DNA of 64,000 bases from Sphingobacterium micropteri (GTDB lineage Bacteria; Bacteroidota; Bacteroidia; Sphingobacteriales; Sphingobacteriaceae). Position numbers and translations under genes: made by a program. Below the pieces are notes generated by a model. It was not told the DNA's origin. It searched no databases and was given only the letters and a program-made list of their open reading frames with translations. Each line of letters opens with the position of its first letter. Position 1 is the stretch's first letter. The DNA is taken from positions 124,001-188,000 of the forward strand of contig NZ_JACOIK010000002.1 of NCBI RefSeq assembly GCF_014692515.1, in the 5' to 3' direction. Below, piece after piece: positions 1 through 9,600 of this stretch.

Positions 1-2
1 CT

Positions 3-599
3 GCCAAGCTGCAGCGGTCAAAGATGAATGTGTTTGCCTTAACGGGCGCATGCCTGTTATTATTGGTCATGGCTTTCCTGCTGTTTCGGAGTAAAAAACA
101 GGCGCTCAAGCTGCAGCATGTCAAGTTCGAACGTAGCTTATTCCGTTTCCAGTTGGACAAACTGAAATCCGAAAAGAAATACGAGGATGCCCAACAGACT
201 ATACAGGCCTATCTCACCTTTCTGAAAGAGCGAAATACAGCGATTGCGGAATTGAGAGGCGAGGTCGCCGAACTGAGCAGATCGAATTCAGCGGAAGTAA
301 TAGAAAGAAAGGAAAGGTTGGAGCAGCTATTGGATGAACATCTGATGACGGAGGAAAATTGGCAACGTTTTAAGACCACGTTTATAAAGGAGTATGGCCC
401 GTTTTACGCCAAAATCACCGCAACGCTACCACATCTTACCGAATCACAACTGCGTATTGTCCTGCTGCAAAAGCTCGGTCTCAATAATTACGGCATGGCG
501 AATTTATTAGGGGTGGGGCAAGAGTCGATCAAAAAGGCTAAGCAGCGTCTGCGAAAAAGATATGGAAACCAGTATGACCAAGTGTTCGTAGAAGCTTAA
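3..599 (+). CDS. C-terminal part of a membrane-anchored regulator with LuxR-like helix-turn-helix (cut by window edge)
   Basis: The reading frame is open to the first base of the window, so the ATG at 24 is probably internal and the protein starts upstream. Just after that Met there is one hydrophobic segment (about residues 6-21), then a charged coiled-coil stretch, then a C-terminal helix-turn-helix (LTESQLRIVLLQKLGLN followed by a second helix around GQESIKKAKQRLRKRYG). This order matches Bacteroidota regulators with N-terminal tetratricopeptide repeats, a single membrane helix, a coiled coil and a LuxR/GerE-like DNA-binding end. The repeats themselves would lie outside the window. The gene ends 65 bases before the capsule operon regulator; no functional link between them can be shown. 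Confidence 0.6.
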   Translation, partial: AKLQRSKMNVFALTGACLLLLVMAFLLFRSKKQALKLQHVKFERSLFRFQLDKLKSEKKYEDAQQTIQAYLTFLKERNTAIAELRGEVAELSRSNSAEVIERKERLEQLLDEHLMTEENWQRFKTTFIKEYGPFYAKITATLPHLTESQLRIVLLQKLGLNNYGMANLLGVGQESIKKAKQRLRKRYGNQYDQVFVEA

Positions 600-611
600 C
601 AAAATAATAAC

Positions 612-642
612 TTGCATTTTAGCAAATCATCGAGTACCTTTG
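612..642 (+). promoter_or_regulatory. Bacteroidota-type promoter of the capsule operon
   Basis: TTG at 612-614 and TACCTTTG at 635-642 are 20 bases apart and match the Bacteroidota consensus TTG / TAnnTTTG. Transcription would start near 649, about 16 bases before the regulator ATG at 665. It is the best promoter seen in front of the capsule genes. Confidence 0.65.
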
Positions 643-664
643 TTGCTCAATAAAGGAAAAGCGT

Positions 665-1189
665 ATGCTAGGTGCATTGATCACTTCCAAAACAAGATTA
701 AAACTACTGATCAAATTTTTTGTATCGGCAGGTAACACGGGTTATCTACGGGGCATTGCCGAAGAATTTGATGAATCCACCAACGCCATCCGCAAAGAAC
801 TAAATCAATTAACGGAGGCGGGTTTTTTAGAGCGGCAGCAGGAACAGAAGAAGGTGTTGTACCGGGCGAATATCGACCATCCGCTATTTAACCCTGTTCA
901 GCGTTTAGTACATTCTTTTCTGGGTGTAGACAAGGTGGTCGACCATGTGATGGAGCGTGCCGGCGATGTGCAGGAAGTGATGCTGGTGGGCGCTTATGCC
1001 AAAGGGCAGGAATCCGATCAGCTGGAAGTCGTAGTATCTGGCGAAAACCTTAATAAAGATTATTTACAGAACCTCTCCGAGAAAACCGGGAAATTAATCA
1101 ACAAGGAAATCAGGATAAACTTCGAAAAACCCAGCAGTGGAGCGTATATCGTGGTTTATCAGAAAGGGCGGGAAAATCGAGTTAATTAA
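665..1189 (+). CDS. Winged-helix regulator with degenerate nucleotidyltransferase-like domain, first gene of capsule locus
   Basis: The N-terminal part (about residues 1-85) is an ArsR-like winged helix: STNAIRKELNQLTEAGFLER is a typical recognition helix and wing entry. Residues about 95-174 contain VMLVGAYAKGQESDQLEVVV, which resembles the GSxAxGxxxSDxDLxV core of small nucleotidyltransferases but lacks clear catalytic aspartates, so it probably binds a nucleotide or only gives structure. Such two-domain proteins often lead surface-polysaccharide operons in Bacteroidota, and this one sits directly behind a good promoter. A role as regulator of the downstream operon is inferred from position. 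Confidence 0.65.
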   Translation: MLGALITSKTRLKLLIKFFVSAGNTGYLRGIAEEFDESTNAIRKELNQLTEAGFLERQQEQKKVLYRANIDHPLFNPVQRLVHSFLGVDKVVDHVMERAGDVQEVMLVGAYAKGQESDQLEVVVSGENLNKDYLQNLSEKTGKLINKEIRINFEKPSSGAYIVVYQKGRENRVN

Positions 1190-1267
1190 CACTTGGCACT
1201 TTTATTGCTTATAGGGGGCAAAGTCTACCGGGGCAAAAAACATTGAACAGCAGATAAGAATAACATT

Positions 1268-1744
1268 ATGGAAAAAAAAGTTGTTAAAAAAAGAGAAGAT
1301 TATAATCCAGGCCCTCGCGTTGGGATTACGTTTTCCACTTTTGATCTATTGCACGCCGGGCACATTATGATGTTGGCCGAGGCAAAGCGCCAATGCGATT
1401 ATTTGATTTGCGGTCTGCAGATGGATCCGACGCTAGATCGTCCCGAGAAAAATGCACCTACACAGACGGTCGTAGAGCGTTACATCCAATTACGTGGCTG
1501 TGAATATGTAGATGAAATTGTCCCTTACTCCACCGAACAGGATCTGGAAGACATTCTGCGTTCTTTTAAACTGGATGTACGTATTGTGGGTGACGAGTAC
1601 AAAGACAAGAATTTTACGGGACGTAAATATTGTGAAGAAAAGGGTATCGAGCTTTACTTCAACAGCCGGGACCATCGTTTTTCTAGCTCTGGGTTGCGCA
1701 AGATTGTGTACGACAAAGAGAACGAAAAAAACGGAAAGAAATAA
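1268..1744 (+). CDS. Cytidylyltransferase-like protein (glycerol-3-phosphate cytidylyltransferase family)
   Basis: A 158-residue single-domain nucleotidyltransferase. GITFSTFDLLHAGHIMML carries the HxGH nucleotide-binding motif (HAGH) and RFSSSGLRK is the C-terminal motif equivalent to ISSTxxR. Members of this family transfer CMP (or AMP) to a small phosphorylated alcohol such as glycerol-3-phosphate, giving CDP-activated donors for polymers. The substrate cannot be read from the sequence. The stop is 3 bases before the next ATG, so it is co-transcribed with the UDP-sugar dehydrogenases. An activated non-sugar substituent for the capsule is one possibility; a separate housekeeping role is another. 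Confidence 0.8.
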   Translation: MEKKVVKKREDYNPGPRVGITFSTFDLLHAGHIMMLAEAKRQCDYLICGLQMDPTLDRPEKNAPTQTVVERYIQLRGCEYVDEIVPYSTEQDLEDILRSFKLDVRIVGDEYKDKNFTGRKYCEEKGIELYFNSRDHRFSSSGLRKIVYDKENEKNGKK

Positions 1745-1747
1745 AGC

Positions 1748-3130
1748 ATGAAAAAGGTTGCCGTCATTGGTCAAGGTTATGTGGGATTGCCCCTGGCAAT
1801 CGAGTTTGCGCATCATTTTCCGGTGGTTGGTTTCGATATCAATGAAGAGCGTGTGCGCGAGTTGACGGATGGAATCGATCGAACCCAGGAGGCTGATATC
1901 GAAAAACTAAAAGCGGCTTTGATAGGCAACCCGATCCTAGAAACCTCGACTTTAGATGGGGCTTCGGTTCAACAATTTACGGATGCCCGGTATGACGAAA
2001 CGCAACTTAACAGTGTCCAGGAATCGGTGGGACTATCCTTTTCTAGCAATATAACCGATATTCAAGACGCACAAATTTTTATTGTTACCGTTCCAACGCC
2101 TATTGACCAACTTAATACCCCTGATCTCCGTCCATTAAGAAAAGCTTCGGAAATGTTGGGCAGGGTCATTAAGCACGGTGATATCGTGATCTATGAGTCC
2201 ACGGTCTATCCCGGCTGCACGGAAGAAGAATGCGTGCCTGTTTTAGAAAAGACTTCCGGCTTAGTGTTCAACCGTGATTTCTTCGTCGGTTATTCGCCAG
2301 AGCGTATCAATCCGGGCGATAAAATCAATACCTTAACGACGATTACCAAAGTGACCTCGGGTTCTACACCGGAGATTGCGGAGGAAATAGACCGGCTGTA
2401 TAAGACCATTATTACGGCGGGCACTTATAAAGCGCCGAGCATTAAAGTAGCGGAAGCATCGAAGGCGATCGAGAATGCCCAACGGGATGTAAACATTTCG
2501 TTTGTAAACGAGCTGGCGCTTATTTTTGACCGGATGGGCATTGACACCCATGATGTATTGGAAGCTGCTGGCACGAAATTTAATTTTCTAACATATAAAC
2601 CGGGGTTAGTGGGCGGACACTGTATCTCGGTCGACCCCTATTACCTCACGCATAAAGCGAAGCAACTGGGCTATTACCCTGATGTGATTTTATCTGGAAG
2701 GCGCGTCAATAATTCGATCCCTGCGTTTATTGCTTCCAAAGTGGTGAAGCTGATGGTAGCGAAAGATATCAGTATCCGTGGGGCGAAAGCACTTATTCTA
2801 GGCATAACTTTCAAAGAGAATTGCCCGGATATCCGAAATACCAAGGTGGTGGAAATCTACCGGGAACTTAAAGAATACGGTGTGGAGGTTGAGATATATG
2901 ATCCTTGGGCAAATGCGGAAGAAGTATATAATGAATATGGCCTTCTGCTTAAAGAAGAAGGCGTGTCGGACGATTCCGAAACACCGATTGCAAAATATGA
3001 AGCTATTATCCTGGCGACAGCACATCAAGCCTTTTTAACAATTAATATTAATCAACTCAAAAAAGAAAAAAGTGTCGTGTTTGACGCAAAAAGTATGTTG
3101 CCCCGAGCGTGGGTAGACGCAAGACTTTAA
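1748..3130 (+). CDS. UDP-N-acetylhexosamine dehydrogenase (TviB/WbpA/WecC family)
   Basis: Nucleotide-sugar dehydrogenase that oxidises the C6 hydroxyl of a UDP-N-acetylhexosamine to the uronic acid with two NAD+. The N-terminal Rossmann motif is [15 protein letters not shown], the catalytic cysteine lies in [13 protein letters not shown], and the C-terminal UDP-binding domain has [16 protein letters not shown]. The long N-terminal insertion after DRTQE and the overall 460 residues fit the TviB/WbpA branch rather than UDP-glucose dehydrogenase. Whether it makes the GlcNAc, GalNAc or ManNAc uronate cannot be decided here. It lies 3 bases after the cytidylyltransferase gene and 19 bases before ugd. 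Confidence 0.85.
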   Translation: MKKVAVIGQGYVGLPLAIEFAHHFPVVGFDINEERVRELTDGIDRTQEADIEKLKAALIGNPILETSTLDGASVQQFTDARYDETQLNSVQESVGLSFSSNITDIQDAQIFIVTVPTPIDQLNTPDLRPLRKASEMLGRVIKHGDIVIYESTVYPGCTEEECVPVLEKTSGLVFNRDFFVGYSPERINPGDKINTLTTITKVTSGSTPEIAEEIDRLYKTIITAGTYKAPSIKVAEASKAIENAQRDVNISFVNELALIFDRMGIDTHDVLEAAGTKFNFLTYKPGLVGGHCISVDPYYLTHKAKQLGYYPDVILSGRRVNNSIPAFIASKVVKLMVAKDISIRGAKALILGITFKENCPDIRNTKVVEIYRELKEYGVEVEIYDPWANAEEVYNEYGLLLKEEGVSDDSETPIAKYEAIILATAHQAFLTININQLKKEKSVVFDAKSMLPRAWVDARL

Positions 3131-3149
3131 CCTTAACTGTACGCATAAA

Positions 3150-4532
3150 ATGAAAGAGATAAAGAAAATCACCTGTATCGGAGCGGGCTACGTCGGGGGG
3201 CCGACGATGTCGGTCATTGCACAGAAGAATCCGGATGTGGAAGTTACGGTCGTTGACCTGAACCATGCGCGTATTGCCGCGTGGAACGACGAAGACTTGG
3301 ATAATCTTCCGGTATACGAGCCTGGCCTGGATGCCGTTGTTGGGGAAGCACGCGGCCGCAACCTGTTTTTCTCTACTGATGTAGATAAGGCGATCAGTGA
3401 AGCCGATATGATCTTTATCTCGGTGAACACCCCGACCAAGACCTATGGTAAAGGTAAAGGACAGGCAGCTGACCTTAAATTTATCGAGCTGTGCGCCCGT
3501 CAGATTGCTGCAGTGGCTAAAAATGATAAGATTGTTGTAGAGAAGTCCACGCTTCCGGTGCGTACGGCCGAAGCATTGAAAAATATTTTGGAAAACACGG
3601 GTAATGGTGTGAATTTCCATATCCTTTCGAACCCGGAATTTTTAGCAGAGGGCACGGCTGTTACCGACCTGCACAACCCGGACCGTGTACTGATCGGCGG
3701 GGAGGATGCGGAAGCGATCGAAGCTTTGGTAAATGTTTACGCAGCCTGGGTTCCACGGGAACGTATCCTGACGACGAACCTATGGTCATCGGAGCTGTCG
3801 AAACTGGTTGCGAATGCTTTCCTGGCGCAGCGTGTCTCCTCGATCAATGCGATCTCGGAACTGTGTGAGGTTACGGGTGCGAACGTGGACGAGGTGGCGC
3901 GTGCCATCGGTCAGGATTCCCGTATCGGGGGTAAGTTCCTGAAAGCTTCGGTTGGCTTTGGGGGTTCCTGTTTCCAGAAGGATATCCTGAACCTGGTTTA
4001 TATTGCGCGGACATACAACCTACATGAAGTAGCGGACTACTGGGAACAGGTTATCATCATGAACGACCACCAGAAGACGCGTTTTGCGGAGAAGATCATC
4101 CAGACGATGTACAACACGGTGAACGGCAAGCATATTGCATTCCTTGGCTGGGCATTCAAGAAGGACACGAACGATACGCGTGAATCTGCGGCGATCTACG
4201 TCGCGGACCACCTGCTGGACGAAGAGGCGCAGGTGGTGGTATATGATCCAAAGGTATCTGCCGAACAGATCTACAAGGATCTGGATTACCTGGGCACCCG
4301 TTCACCAGAGGATAACCGTCGCTTAGTGAAAGTGGTAGACAACGCTTACGAGGCCCTGGATGGTGCACATGCTGCAGCCATCCTGACCGAGTGGGATGAA
4401 TTCAAGGGCTACGACTGGGCGAAGGTCAAGGAGGGTATGAAGAAGCCTTCGTTTGTATTCGACGGCCGGAAGCTGTTGGACAGAAACGAGCTGAACCGCT
4501 TGGGATTCGCATATTATGCCATTGGTGAATAA
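3150..4532 (+). CDS. ugd: UDP-glucose 6-dehydrogenase, eukaryote-like form
   Basis: Makes UDP-glucuronate from UDP-glucose with two NAD+. [18 protein letters not shown] is the Rossmann motif; the GGPTMS wording, the length of 460 residues and [15 protein letters not shown] around the catalytic cysteine are typical of the eukaryote-like subfamily common in Bacteroidota. The C-terminal domain has [16 protein letters not shown]. Codon choice is richer in G/C-ending codons than in the glycosyltransferase core downstream, which suits a conserved, well-expressed gene. The product would have fed the UDP-glucuronate epimerase whose remains follow directly. Confidence 0.92.
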   Translation: MKEIKKITCIGAGYVGGPTMSVIAQKNPDVEVTVVDLNHARIAAWNDEDLDNLPVYEPGLDAVVGEARGRNLFFSTDVDKAISEADMIFISVNTPTKTYGKGKGQAADLKFIELCARQIAAVAKNDKIVVEKSTLPVRTAEALKNILENTGNGVNFHILSNPEFLAEGTAVTDLHNPDRVLIGGEDAEAIEALVNVYAAWVPRERILTTNLWSSELSKLVANAFLAQRVSSINAISELCEVTGANVDEVARAIGQDSRIGGKFLKASVGFGGSCFQKDILNLVYIARTYNLHEVADYWEQVIIMNDHQKTRFAEKIIQTMYNTVNGKHIAFLGWAFKKDTNDTRESAAIYVADHLLDEEAQVVVYDPKVSAEQIYKDLDYLGTRSPEDNRRLVKVVDNAYEALDGAHAAAILTEWDEFKGYDWAKVKEGMKKPSFVFDGRKLLDRNELNRLGFAYYAIGE

Positions 4533-4549
4533 TATATAAATGGGAAACT

Positions 4550-4858
4550 ATGAAATATAAAAAAGTACTCGCTACAGGAGTCGTCGGTTTTATCGGCTTC
4601 TATTTATTAAGTAACGCCCTTGTAGCTAAAGAAGCAGCCGTTGTATCAAGTATTTAATATTGGGAACGGTTCGCCGGTTTCGTTGATGGGGTTTATCGAG
4701 ACATTGGAACAGAACTTCGGTAATGGCTGAAAAAATATGATGCCTATGCAACCCGGAGATGTGCCGCGCATGTGGCAGATACGGCGCATTTAAACCAGTT
4801 GGGCTATCAGAGCACAACATCGATTCAAGAGGGGGTGAAACAATTTGTGAAGGTATAG
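4550..4858 (+). pseudogene. Remnant of a UDP-glucuronate 4-epimerase with large internal deletion
   Basis: Both ends of a short-chain epimerase survive. The 5' part (4550-4657) begins MKYKKVLATGVVGFIGFYLL, the N-terminal NAD-binding stretch (family form VTGxAGFIGxxL). From 4656, in another frame, NIGNGSPVSLMGFIETLEQN resembles the family sequence near the C-terminus; then a stop, MMPMQPGDVP, and after one more frameshift ADTAHLNQLGYQSTTSIQEG up to a stop at 4856. About 250 middle codons, including the catalytic Tyr-x3-Lys, are missing. The first fragment alone could encode 35 residues but no enzyme. Its place right after ugd is where a UDP-GlcA to UDP-GalA epimerase is often found. Confidence 0.8.
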
Positions 4859-4926
4859 GGGATATTCTATGAATTCCCTCAAACCTGAATAAGTAAAAAA
4901 AGAATTCCAGAGGATTATAATAGAAT

Positions 4927-5922
4927 ATGAAAATAGTACATGTATTATTAACAGGAGGCGTCGGTAGTCGTCTATGGCCATTGTCAAGGAAGCAATCACC
5001 AAAGCAATATCTACCTCTTTTTGATGGACAATCGTTGTTTGAGATGACTGTGCAGCGTAATCAACAGGTGGCCGATCAGGTGGTTGTCGTAGGAAATAAA
5101 GATAATACCCATTTGAGTCATAAAGCAATGATCAATTGTGGTCTTCCATATAAGAATATTGTAGAAGCTACACCACGTAATACTGCCGCAGCCATTGCAT
5201 TTGCGGCTTTCGCTGTCGAACCGGAGGATATCCTTATTGTGACGCCTTCCGATCATATGATCGCTGGCGATCAAGAATATCGTGACGCGATCGAAAGCGG
5301 AATTGCAAAAGCAAAGGAGGGACATATTGTGACCTTTGGTATTTATCCCACTAGACCGGAAACGGGTTATGGTTATATAGAATATTATGGAGACGCAGTC
5401 AAGTCGTTTCGAGAAAAACCAAATCAAGATACTGCCGAAGATTTTATTGAAAAAGGTAATTTTTTATGGAATTCGGGTATGTTTTGTTTTCAGGCTTCTG
5501 TCTTCTTAGAAGAGCTCGAACAATATGAACCGGAGGTATTTGAAAAAGCTAAAGTTGTATGGGAAAATGCAAATGATGGTTTTTTGGATGAACAGTTGTC
5601 ATTAGATATTCCATCTATTTCGGTAGATTATGCGGTAATGGAGCGCTCAAAAAAAATTAGAGTGATACCAACAACCTTTGAATGGTCAGATTTAGGGTCG
5701 TTTGAGGCCTTATATGATTATTTTATTACAAATGGATATCCAAAAGATGAGAATGGCAATATTGTGATTGGAACAGAGGTGTTCACAGGGTTTGTTGGTC
5801 TCAAGCAAACGATTTTTGTTCATACGAAAGATGCATTTTTGGTTGTTCAGAAAGAAAAATCACAGGATGTGAAGAAAATCTATAATATGTTAGAGAAGCA
5901 CCAATCGAAATTATTAGACTAG
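4927..5922 (+). CDS. manC: Mannose-1-phosphate guanylyltransferase
   Basis: Makes GDP-mannose from mannose-1-phosphate and GTP, the precursor of GDP-fucose in the next two genes. LLTGGVGSRLWPLSRKQSPK is the nucleotidyltransferase signature (GGxGxRLWPLSRxxxPKQ), VTPSDHMI carries the metal-binding Asp region, and FREKPNQDTA the sugar-binding lysine. The protein has 331 residues and lacks the C-terminal phosphomannose isomerase cupin of the long enzymes. The gene ends 18 bases before the ATG of fcl. No isomerase or phosphomannomutase gene lies in the capsule locus itself; the PMI-like gene at the right edge is a possible partner only by function. Confidence 0.9.
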   Translation: MKIVHVLLTGGVGSRLWPLSRKQSPKQYLPLFDGQSLFEMTVQRNQQVADQVVVVGNKDNTHLSHKAMINCGLPYKNIVEATPRNTAAAIAFAAFAVEPEDILIVTPSDHMIAGDQEYRDAIESGIAKAKEGHIVTFGIYPTRPETGYGYIEYYGDAVKSFREKPNQDTAEDFIEKGNFLWNSGMFCFQASVFLEELEQYEPEVFEKAKVVWENANDGFLDEQLSLDIPSISVDYAVMERSKKIRVIPTTFEWSDLGSFEALYDYFITNGYPKDENGNIVIGTEVFTGFVGLKQTIFVHTKDAFLVVQKEKSQDVKKIYNMLEKHQSKLLD

Positions 5923-5940
5923 AAAGGCTTGAATTCTAAA

Positions 5941-6891
5941 ATGAATAAGGAAGCAAAGATATATATAGCAGGCCATCGAGGTATGGTCGGCTCGGCAATT
6001 TGGCGTATTCTGGAAAAAGAGGGATATACTAATGTTATCGGTCGGACGAGTAAAGAGTTGGATTTGCGTAGTCAGGTTGATGTGAATAAATTCTTTGAAG
6101 CAGAAAAGCCAGATGTCGTCATTGACGCTGCTGCTCGGGTAGGAGGAATTCTTGCTAATAATGATTTTCCATATCAATTTTTGATGGAGAATATGCAAAT
6201 TCAAAATAATTTGATTGATGCTGCTTTACAACACGGAGTAGAAAAATTAATTTTTCTTGGCTCTTCCTGCATTTATCCAAAGTTTGCTCCACAACCGTTA
6301 AAAGAGGATTATCTGTTGACAGATAGTCTAGAGCCGACAAATGAATGGTATGCTATGGCCAAGATAACAGGTGTTAAAGCTTGTCAGGCGATACGTAAGC
6401 AATTCGGTAAAGATTTTGTGAGCCTGATGCCAACAAACCTTTACGGTACACATGATAATTTTGATTTGAATACGTCACATGTATTACCGGCAATGATTCG
6501 TAAATTCCATGAAGCCAAGCAAGATAATCATGCGCCCGTGATTTTATGGGGATCTGGTACGCCGATGCGGGAATTTCTTTTTGTAGATGACATGGCGAGT
6601 TCGGTTATCTTTGCTTTGGAAAACATTCTGCCAGAGCACCTCTATAATGTAGGTACAGGTGAAGATTTGACTATTAAAGAACTAGCAGAACTGATCCAAA
6701 AGACGGTTGGCCATCAAGGAGAAATTATTTGGGATAGTTCCAAGCCCGATGGCACGCCACGTAAACTAATGGATATATCTAAAATGCACGAATTAGGATG
6801 GAAGCATCAAGTCGAGTTAGCAGAGGGGATACAACGCACTTATGAGTGGTTTTTAGAAAATGAAGGAAAATATAAAGAAGTGAAGCTTTAA
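5941..6891 (+). CDS. fcl: GDP-L-fucose synthase
   Basis: NADPH-dependent 3,5-epimerase/4-reductase that turns GDP-4-keto-6-deoxymannose into GDP-L-fucose. [17 protein letters not shown] is the Rossmann motif, [15 protein letters not shown] contains the catalytic Ser and Cys region, and NEWYAMAKI supplies Tyr-x3-Lys. The C-terminal [19 protein letters not shown] is typical of the family. I chose the ATG at 5941; an in-frame TTG at 5929 would add four residues and is less likely. Gene order manC-fcl-gmd gives a complete GDP-mannose to GDP-fucose route. Confidence 0.92.
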   Translation: MNKEAKIYIAGHRGMVGSAIWRILEKEGYTNVIGRTSKELDLRSQVDVNKFFEAEKPDVVIDAAARVGGILANNDFPYQFLMENMQIQNNLIDAALQHGVEKLIFLGSSCIYPKFAPQPLKEDYLLTDSLEPTNEWYAMAKITGVKACQAIRKQFGKDFVSLMPTNLYGTHDNFDLNTSHVLPAMIRKFHEAKQDNHAPVILWGSGTPMREFLFVDDMASSVIFALENILPEHLYNVGTGEDLTIKELAELIQKTVGHQGEIIWDSSKPDGTPRKLMDISKMHELGWKHQVELAEGIQRTYEWFLENEGKYKEVKL

Positions 6892-6928
6892 AGCACGTCG
6901 CGAATCACGAATCACAAATTACGAAAAT

Positions 6929-8008
6929 ATGAAAACAGCGCTTATAACAGGAATAACAGGCCAGGACGGATCATATCTGGCAGAACTACTATTGGAAAAA
7001 GGGTATATGGTACATGGTATTAAAAGAAGAGCTTCTTCCTTTAATACACACCGAATCGATCACTTGTATGTTGACCAGCACGAAGCGCATGTCAATTTTA
7101 AATTGCACTATGGAGATCTAACTGATTCAACGAACATCATCCGTATTATCCAGGAAGTTCAGCCGGATGAAATCTATAATCTTGGAGCCATGTCACATGT
7201 TAAGGTATCCTTTGACTCACCGGAATACGTTGCCAATGTGGACGGTATAGGTACTTTGCGTATTTTGGAGGCGGTTCGCATTTTAGGATTGGAGAAAAAA
7301 ACGAGAATATACCAAGCTTCTACTTCTGAATTATATGGCGGTCTTGCAGAAAATAAAAATGAGCGAGGTTTTTATGATGAAAACTCTCCTTTCTATCCGC
7401 GTTCTCCTTATGGTGTGGCCAAGATATACGGCTTCTGGATTACAAAAAACTACCGCGAGGCTTATGATGTATATGCTTGTAACGGGATTTTGTTTAACCA
7501 CGAATCTCCACGCCGTGGCGAGACATTTGTAACACGCAAAATCACTATGGCGACAGCAGCGATAGCATTGGGTAAGCAGGATTGCCTATATTTAGGAAAC
7601 CTCAATGCACAGCGTGACTGGGGGCATGCCAAAGATTATGTAGAGGCTATGTGGCGAATTTTGCAACAAGACACAGCAGAGGATTATGTGATTGCTACAG
7701 GTGTTACTACTACGGTACGGGATTTCGTACGGATGTCTTTTGCAGAGATCGGTGTTGAATTAGAGTTTGAAGGAGAAGAAGAAAATGAAATTGCAAAAGT
7801 AAAATCCTGCTCAAACCCGAGCTACCAACTAGAAATCGGTAAAGTTGTAGTGCGTGTTGACCCGCAATATTATCGCCCGACTGAAGTGGACCTGTTAATT
7901 GGCGATCCGACCAAATCGAAAACTAAATTAGGCTGGAAACCCCAATATGATCTGCGGACTCTGGTTAAAGAAATGGTTGCAGCAGATATTAATAAGTTAC
8001 ATATTTAG
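6929..8008 (+). CDS. gmd: GDP-mannose 4,6-dehydratase
   Basis: Converts GDP-D-mannose to GDP-4-keto-6-deoxy-D-mannose. [20 protein letters not shown] is the NADP-binding glycine motif, [16 protein letters not shown] the family-specific stretch, STSELYGG has the catalytic Ser/Glu region, and YGVAK the Tyr-x3-Lys. It has 359 residues, the usual length. The 37-base gap from fcl contains short tandem CGAATCA repeats but no clear promoter. It is the last sugar-nucleotide gene before the AT-rich assembly genes. Confidence 0.93.
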   Translation: MKTALITGITGQDGSYLAELLLEKGYMVHGIKRRASSFNTHRIDHLYVDQHEAHVNFKLHYGDLTDSTNIIRIIQEVQPDEIYNLGAMSHVKVSFDSPEYVANVDGIGTLRILEAVRILGLEKKTRIYQASTSELYGGLAENKNERGFYDENSPFYPRSPYGVAKIYGFWITKNYREAYDVYACNGILFNHESPRRGETFVTRKITMATAAIALGKQDCLYLGNLNAQRDWGHAKDYVEAMWRILQQDTAEDYVIATGVTTTVRDFVRMSFAEIGVELEFEGEEENEIAKVKSCSNPSYQLEIGKVVVRVDPQYYRPTEVDLLIGDPTKSKTKLGWKPQYDLRTLVKEMVAADINKLHI

Positions 8009-8072
8009 ACTCCGCCCAAGATTTTGATAAAGAAGGCACAGCATTAATTGTCGACTTCAAGAAAGTAAGAAT

Positions 8073-9593
8073 ATGTCGGGAAAGACAATAGCGAGAAATA
8101 CTATTTTTCTATATATCAGGATGCTGTTAACAATGGGGGTATCTTTATATACTTCTCGTGTTGTCCTTTCTTCTTTGGGTATTGAGGACTATGGTATTTA
8201 TACTGTTGTAGGGGGAGTAGTGAGTTTGTTCAGTTTTTTAAATGCAGCAATGGTATCAGGAACACAACGATTTCTAGCTATAGATATAGGACAGCGAAAT
8301 TGGGAAGGACTGAGAAAGACGTTTAACGCTACTTTATTAATTCACATAGCTATTGCAATTATTCTTCTGTTAATCGGAGAAACGTTGGGGGGATGGTTTG
8401 TTAATAACAAATTGAATATATCAATAAATCGTCAAAGTGCTGCAGGTTTGGCATTTCAGTTTTCTTTGTTAGCGGCATGTTTTTCTGTCATACAAGGCCC
8501 TTATAATGCACTTCTTATTGCCAGAGAAAAAATGGGGGTTTTTGCTGCATTTGGTGTGTTGGAGGTTATATTGAAGCTAGTAGTAGCCTATGCAATATCA
8601 ATTTCGGAACAGGATAAATTGATTGTTTATTCTATTTTGATTTTTATTGTTACGTTTCTTATGGGACTTATGTATCAGCTTTATTGTTTCCGATATTTTA
8701 AAGAAAGCCGATTTAAAATTTACCATGACTTTTCTTTACTTCGAGATATCTTGGCGTTTTCTGGATGGAATTTGTTTGGTAATATTGCTGCGGTAGCTAA
8801 GGCCCAAGGTATAAATATTTTATTAAATGTTTTGTATGGAACAGCTCTTAATGCCGCTTACGGAATTATGTTGCAAGTGCAAAACGCTGTGTCTCTGTTT
8901 GTAACGAATTTTCAAACAGCTATTAACCCTCAAATTTTTAAGAATTATGCAAATCGAGATTTTGAAAGAATGCAACTACTCATGTTTCAGGGAGCTAGAT
9001 ATTCTTTTTTTCTCTTGGTCATTATAGTTTTTCCGTTAATTTATAATGTAGATTATATTCTGATGCTCTGGTTAAATGAGCCTCCTAAACTCGCGGGAGT
9101 CTTTATAACACTAACTCTTGTAAATTTATTAATTGAGACCATTTCTCGTCCGTTAATAACAGGTGCATTGGCTACAGGACAAATTAAATGGTATCAAATT
9201 GTAGTGGGGTCACTTTTATTTTTAAATCTACCGTTAAGTTATATATTATTTCTGGTGACGAATAACCCAGCAACATTTTTATATGTGGCTATATTTTTGT
9301 CTTTCATAACATTAATATTTCGCGTTTTGTTCTTGACAAAATTGATACATCTAAATGTTGGGATATTCTTAAATGAGGTAGGGTTACCAATTATTAAGGT
9401 TTCTTTCTTATGTCTAATATTTTACTTTGTATTACAAGCCGCAATAGGACCGTCAAACTCTTTCTTTGAGATGGTAACTATATCGACAGTGATCTTGATC
9501 TTTTTAACATTAATAATATATAGTGTCGGCGTAAAGAAAAGTGAAAGAAATTTAATTAAGTCAATTTTGTTGACAAAAATCTACAAGAGATAA
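8073..9593 (+). CDS. Wzx-type oligosaccharide flippase
   Basis: A 506-residue protein made almost wholly of hydrophobic segments, about 12-14 predicted helices, starting with ARNTIFLYIRMLLTMGVSLYTSRVVLSSLGI as in the polysaccharide transport (PST/MOP) flippases. Wzx proteins move undecaprenyl-pyrophosphate-linked repeat units across the inner membrane. The gene begins the AT-rich variable core of the locus and is followed 7 bases later by the FrhB-like gene. The substrate is set by the neighbouring glycosyltransferases and cannot be read from the protein. Confidence 0.85.
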   Translation: MSGKTIARNTIFLYIRMLLTMGVSLYTSRVVLSSLGIEDYGIYTVVGGVVSLFSFLNAAMVSGTQRFLAIDIGQRNWEGLRKTFNATLLIHIAIAIILLLIGETLGGWFVNNKLNISINRQSAAGLAFQFSLLAACFSVIQGPYNALLIAREKMGVFAAFGVLEVILKLVVAYAISISEQDKLIVYSILIFIVTFLMGLMYQLYCFRYFKESRFKIYHDFSLLRDILAFSGWNLFGNIAAVAKAQGINILLNVLYGTALNAAYGIMLQVQNAVSLFVTNFQTAINPQIFKNYANRDFERMQLLMFQGARYSFFLLVIIVFPLIYNVDYILMLWLNEPPKLAGVFITLTLVNLLIETISRPLITGALATGQIKWYQIVVGSLLFLNLPLSYILFLVTNNPATFLYVAIFLSFITLIFRVLFLTKLIHLNVGIFLNEVGLPIIKVSFLCLIFYFVLQAAIGPSNSFFEMVTISTVILIFLTLIIYSVGVKKSERNLIKSILLTKIYKR

Positions 9594-9600
9594 CGTTATC

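Noticed and set aside
6892..6928. Insertion sequence end or att site before gmd
   Set aside because: Only a short tandem CGAATCA repeat is present, with no inverted repeat or transposase.
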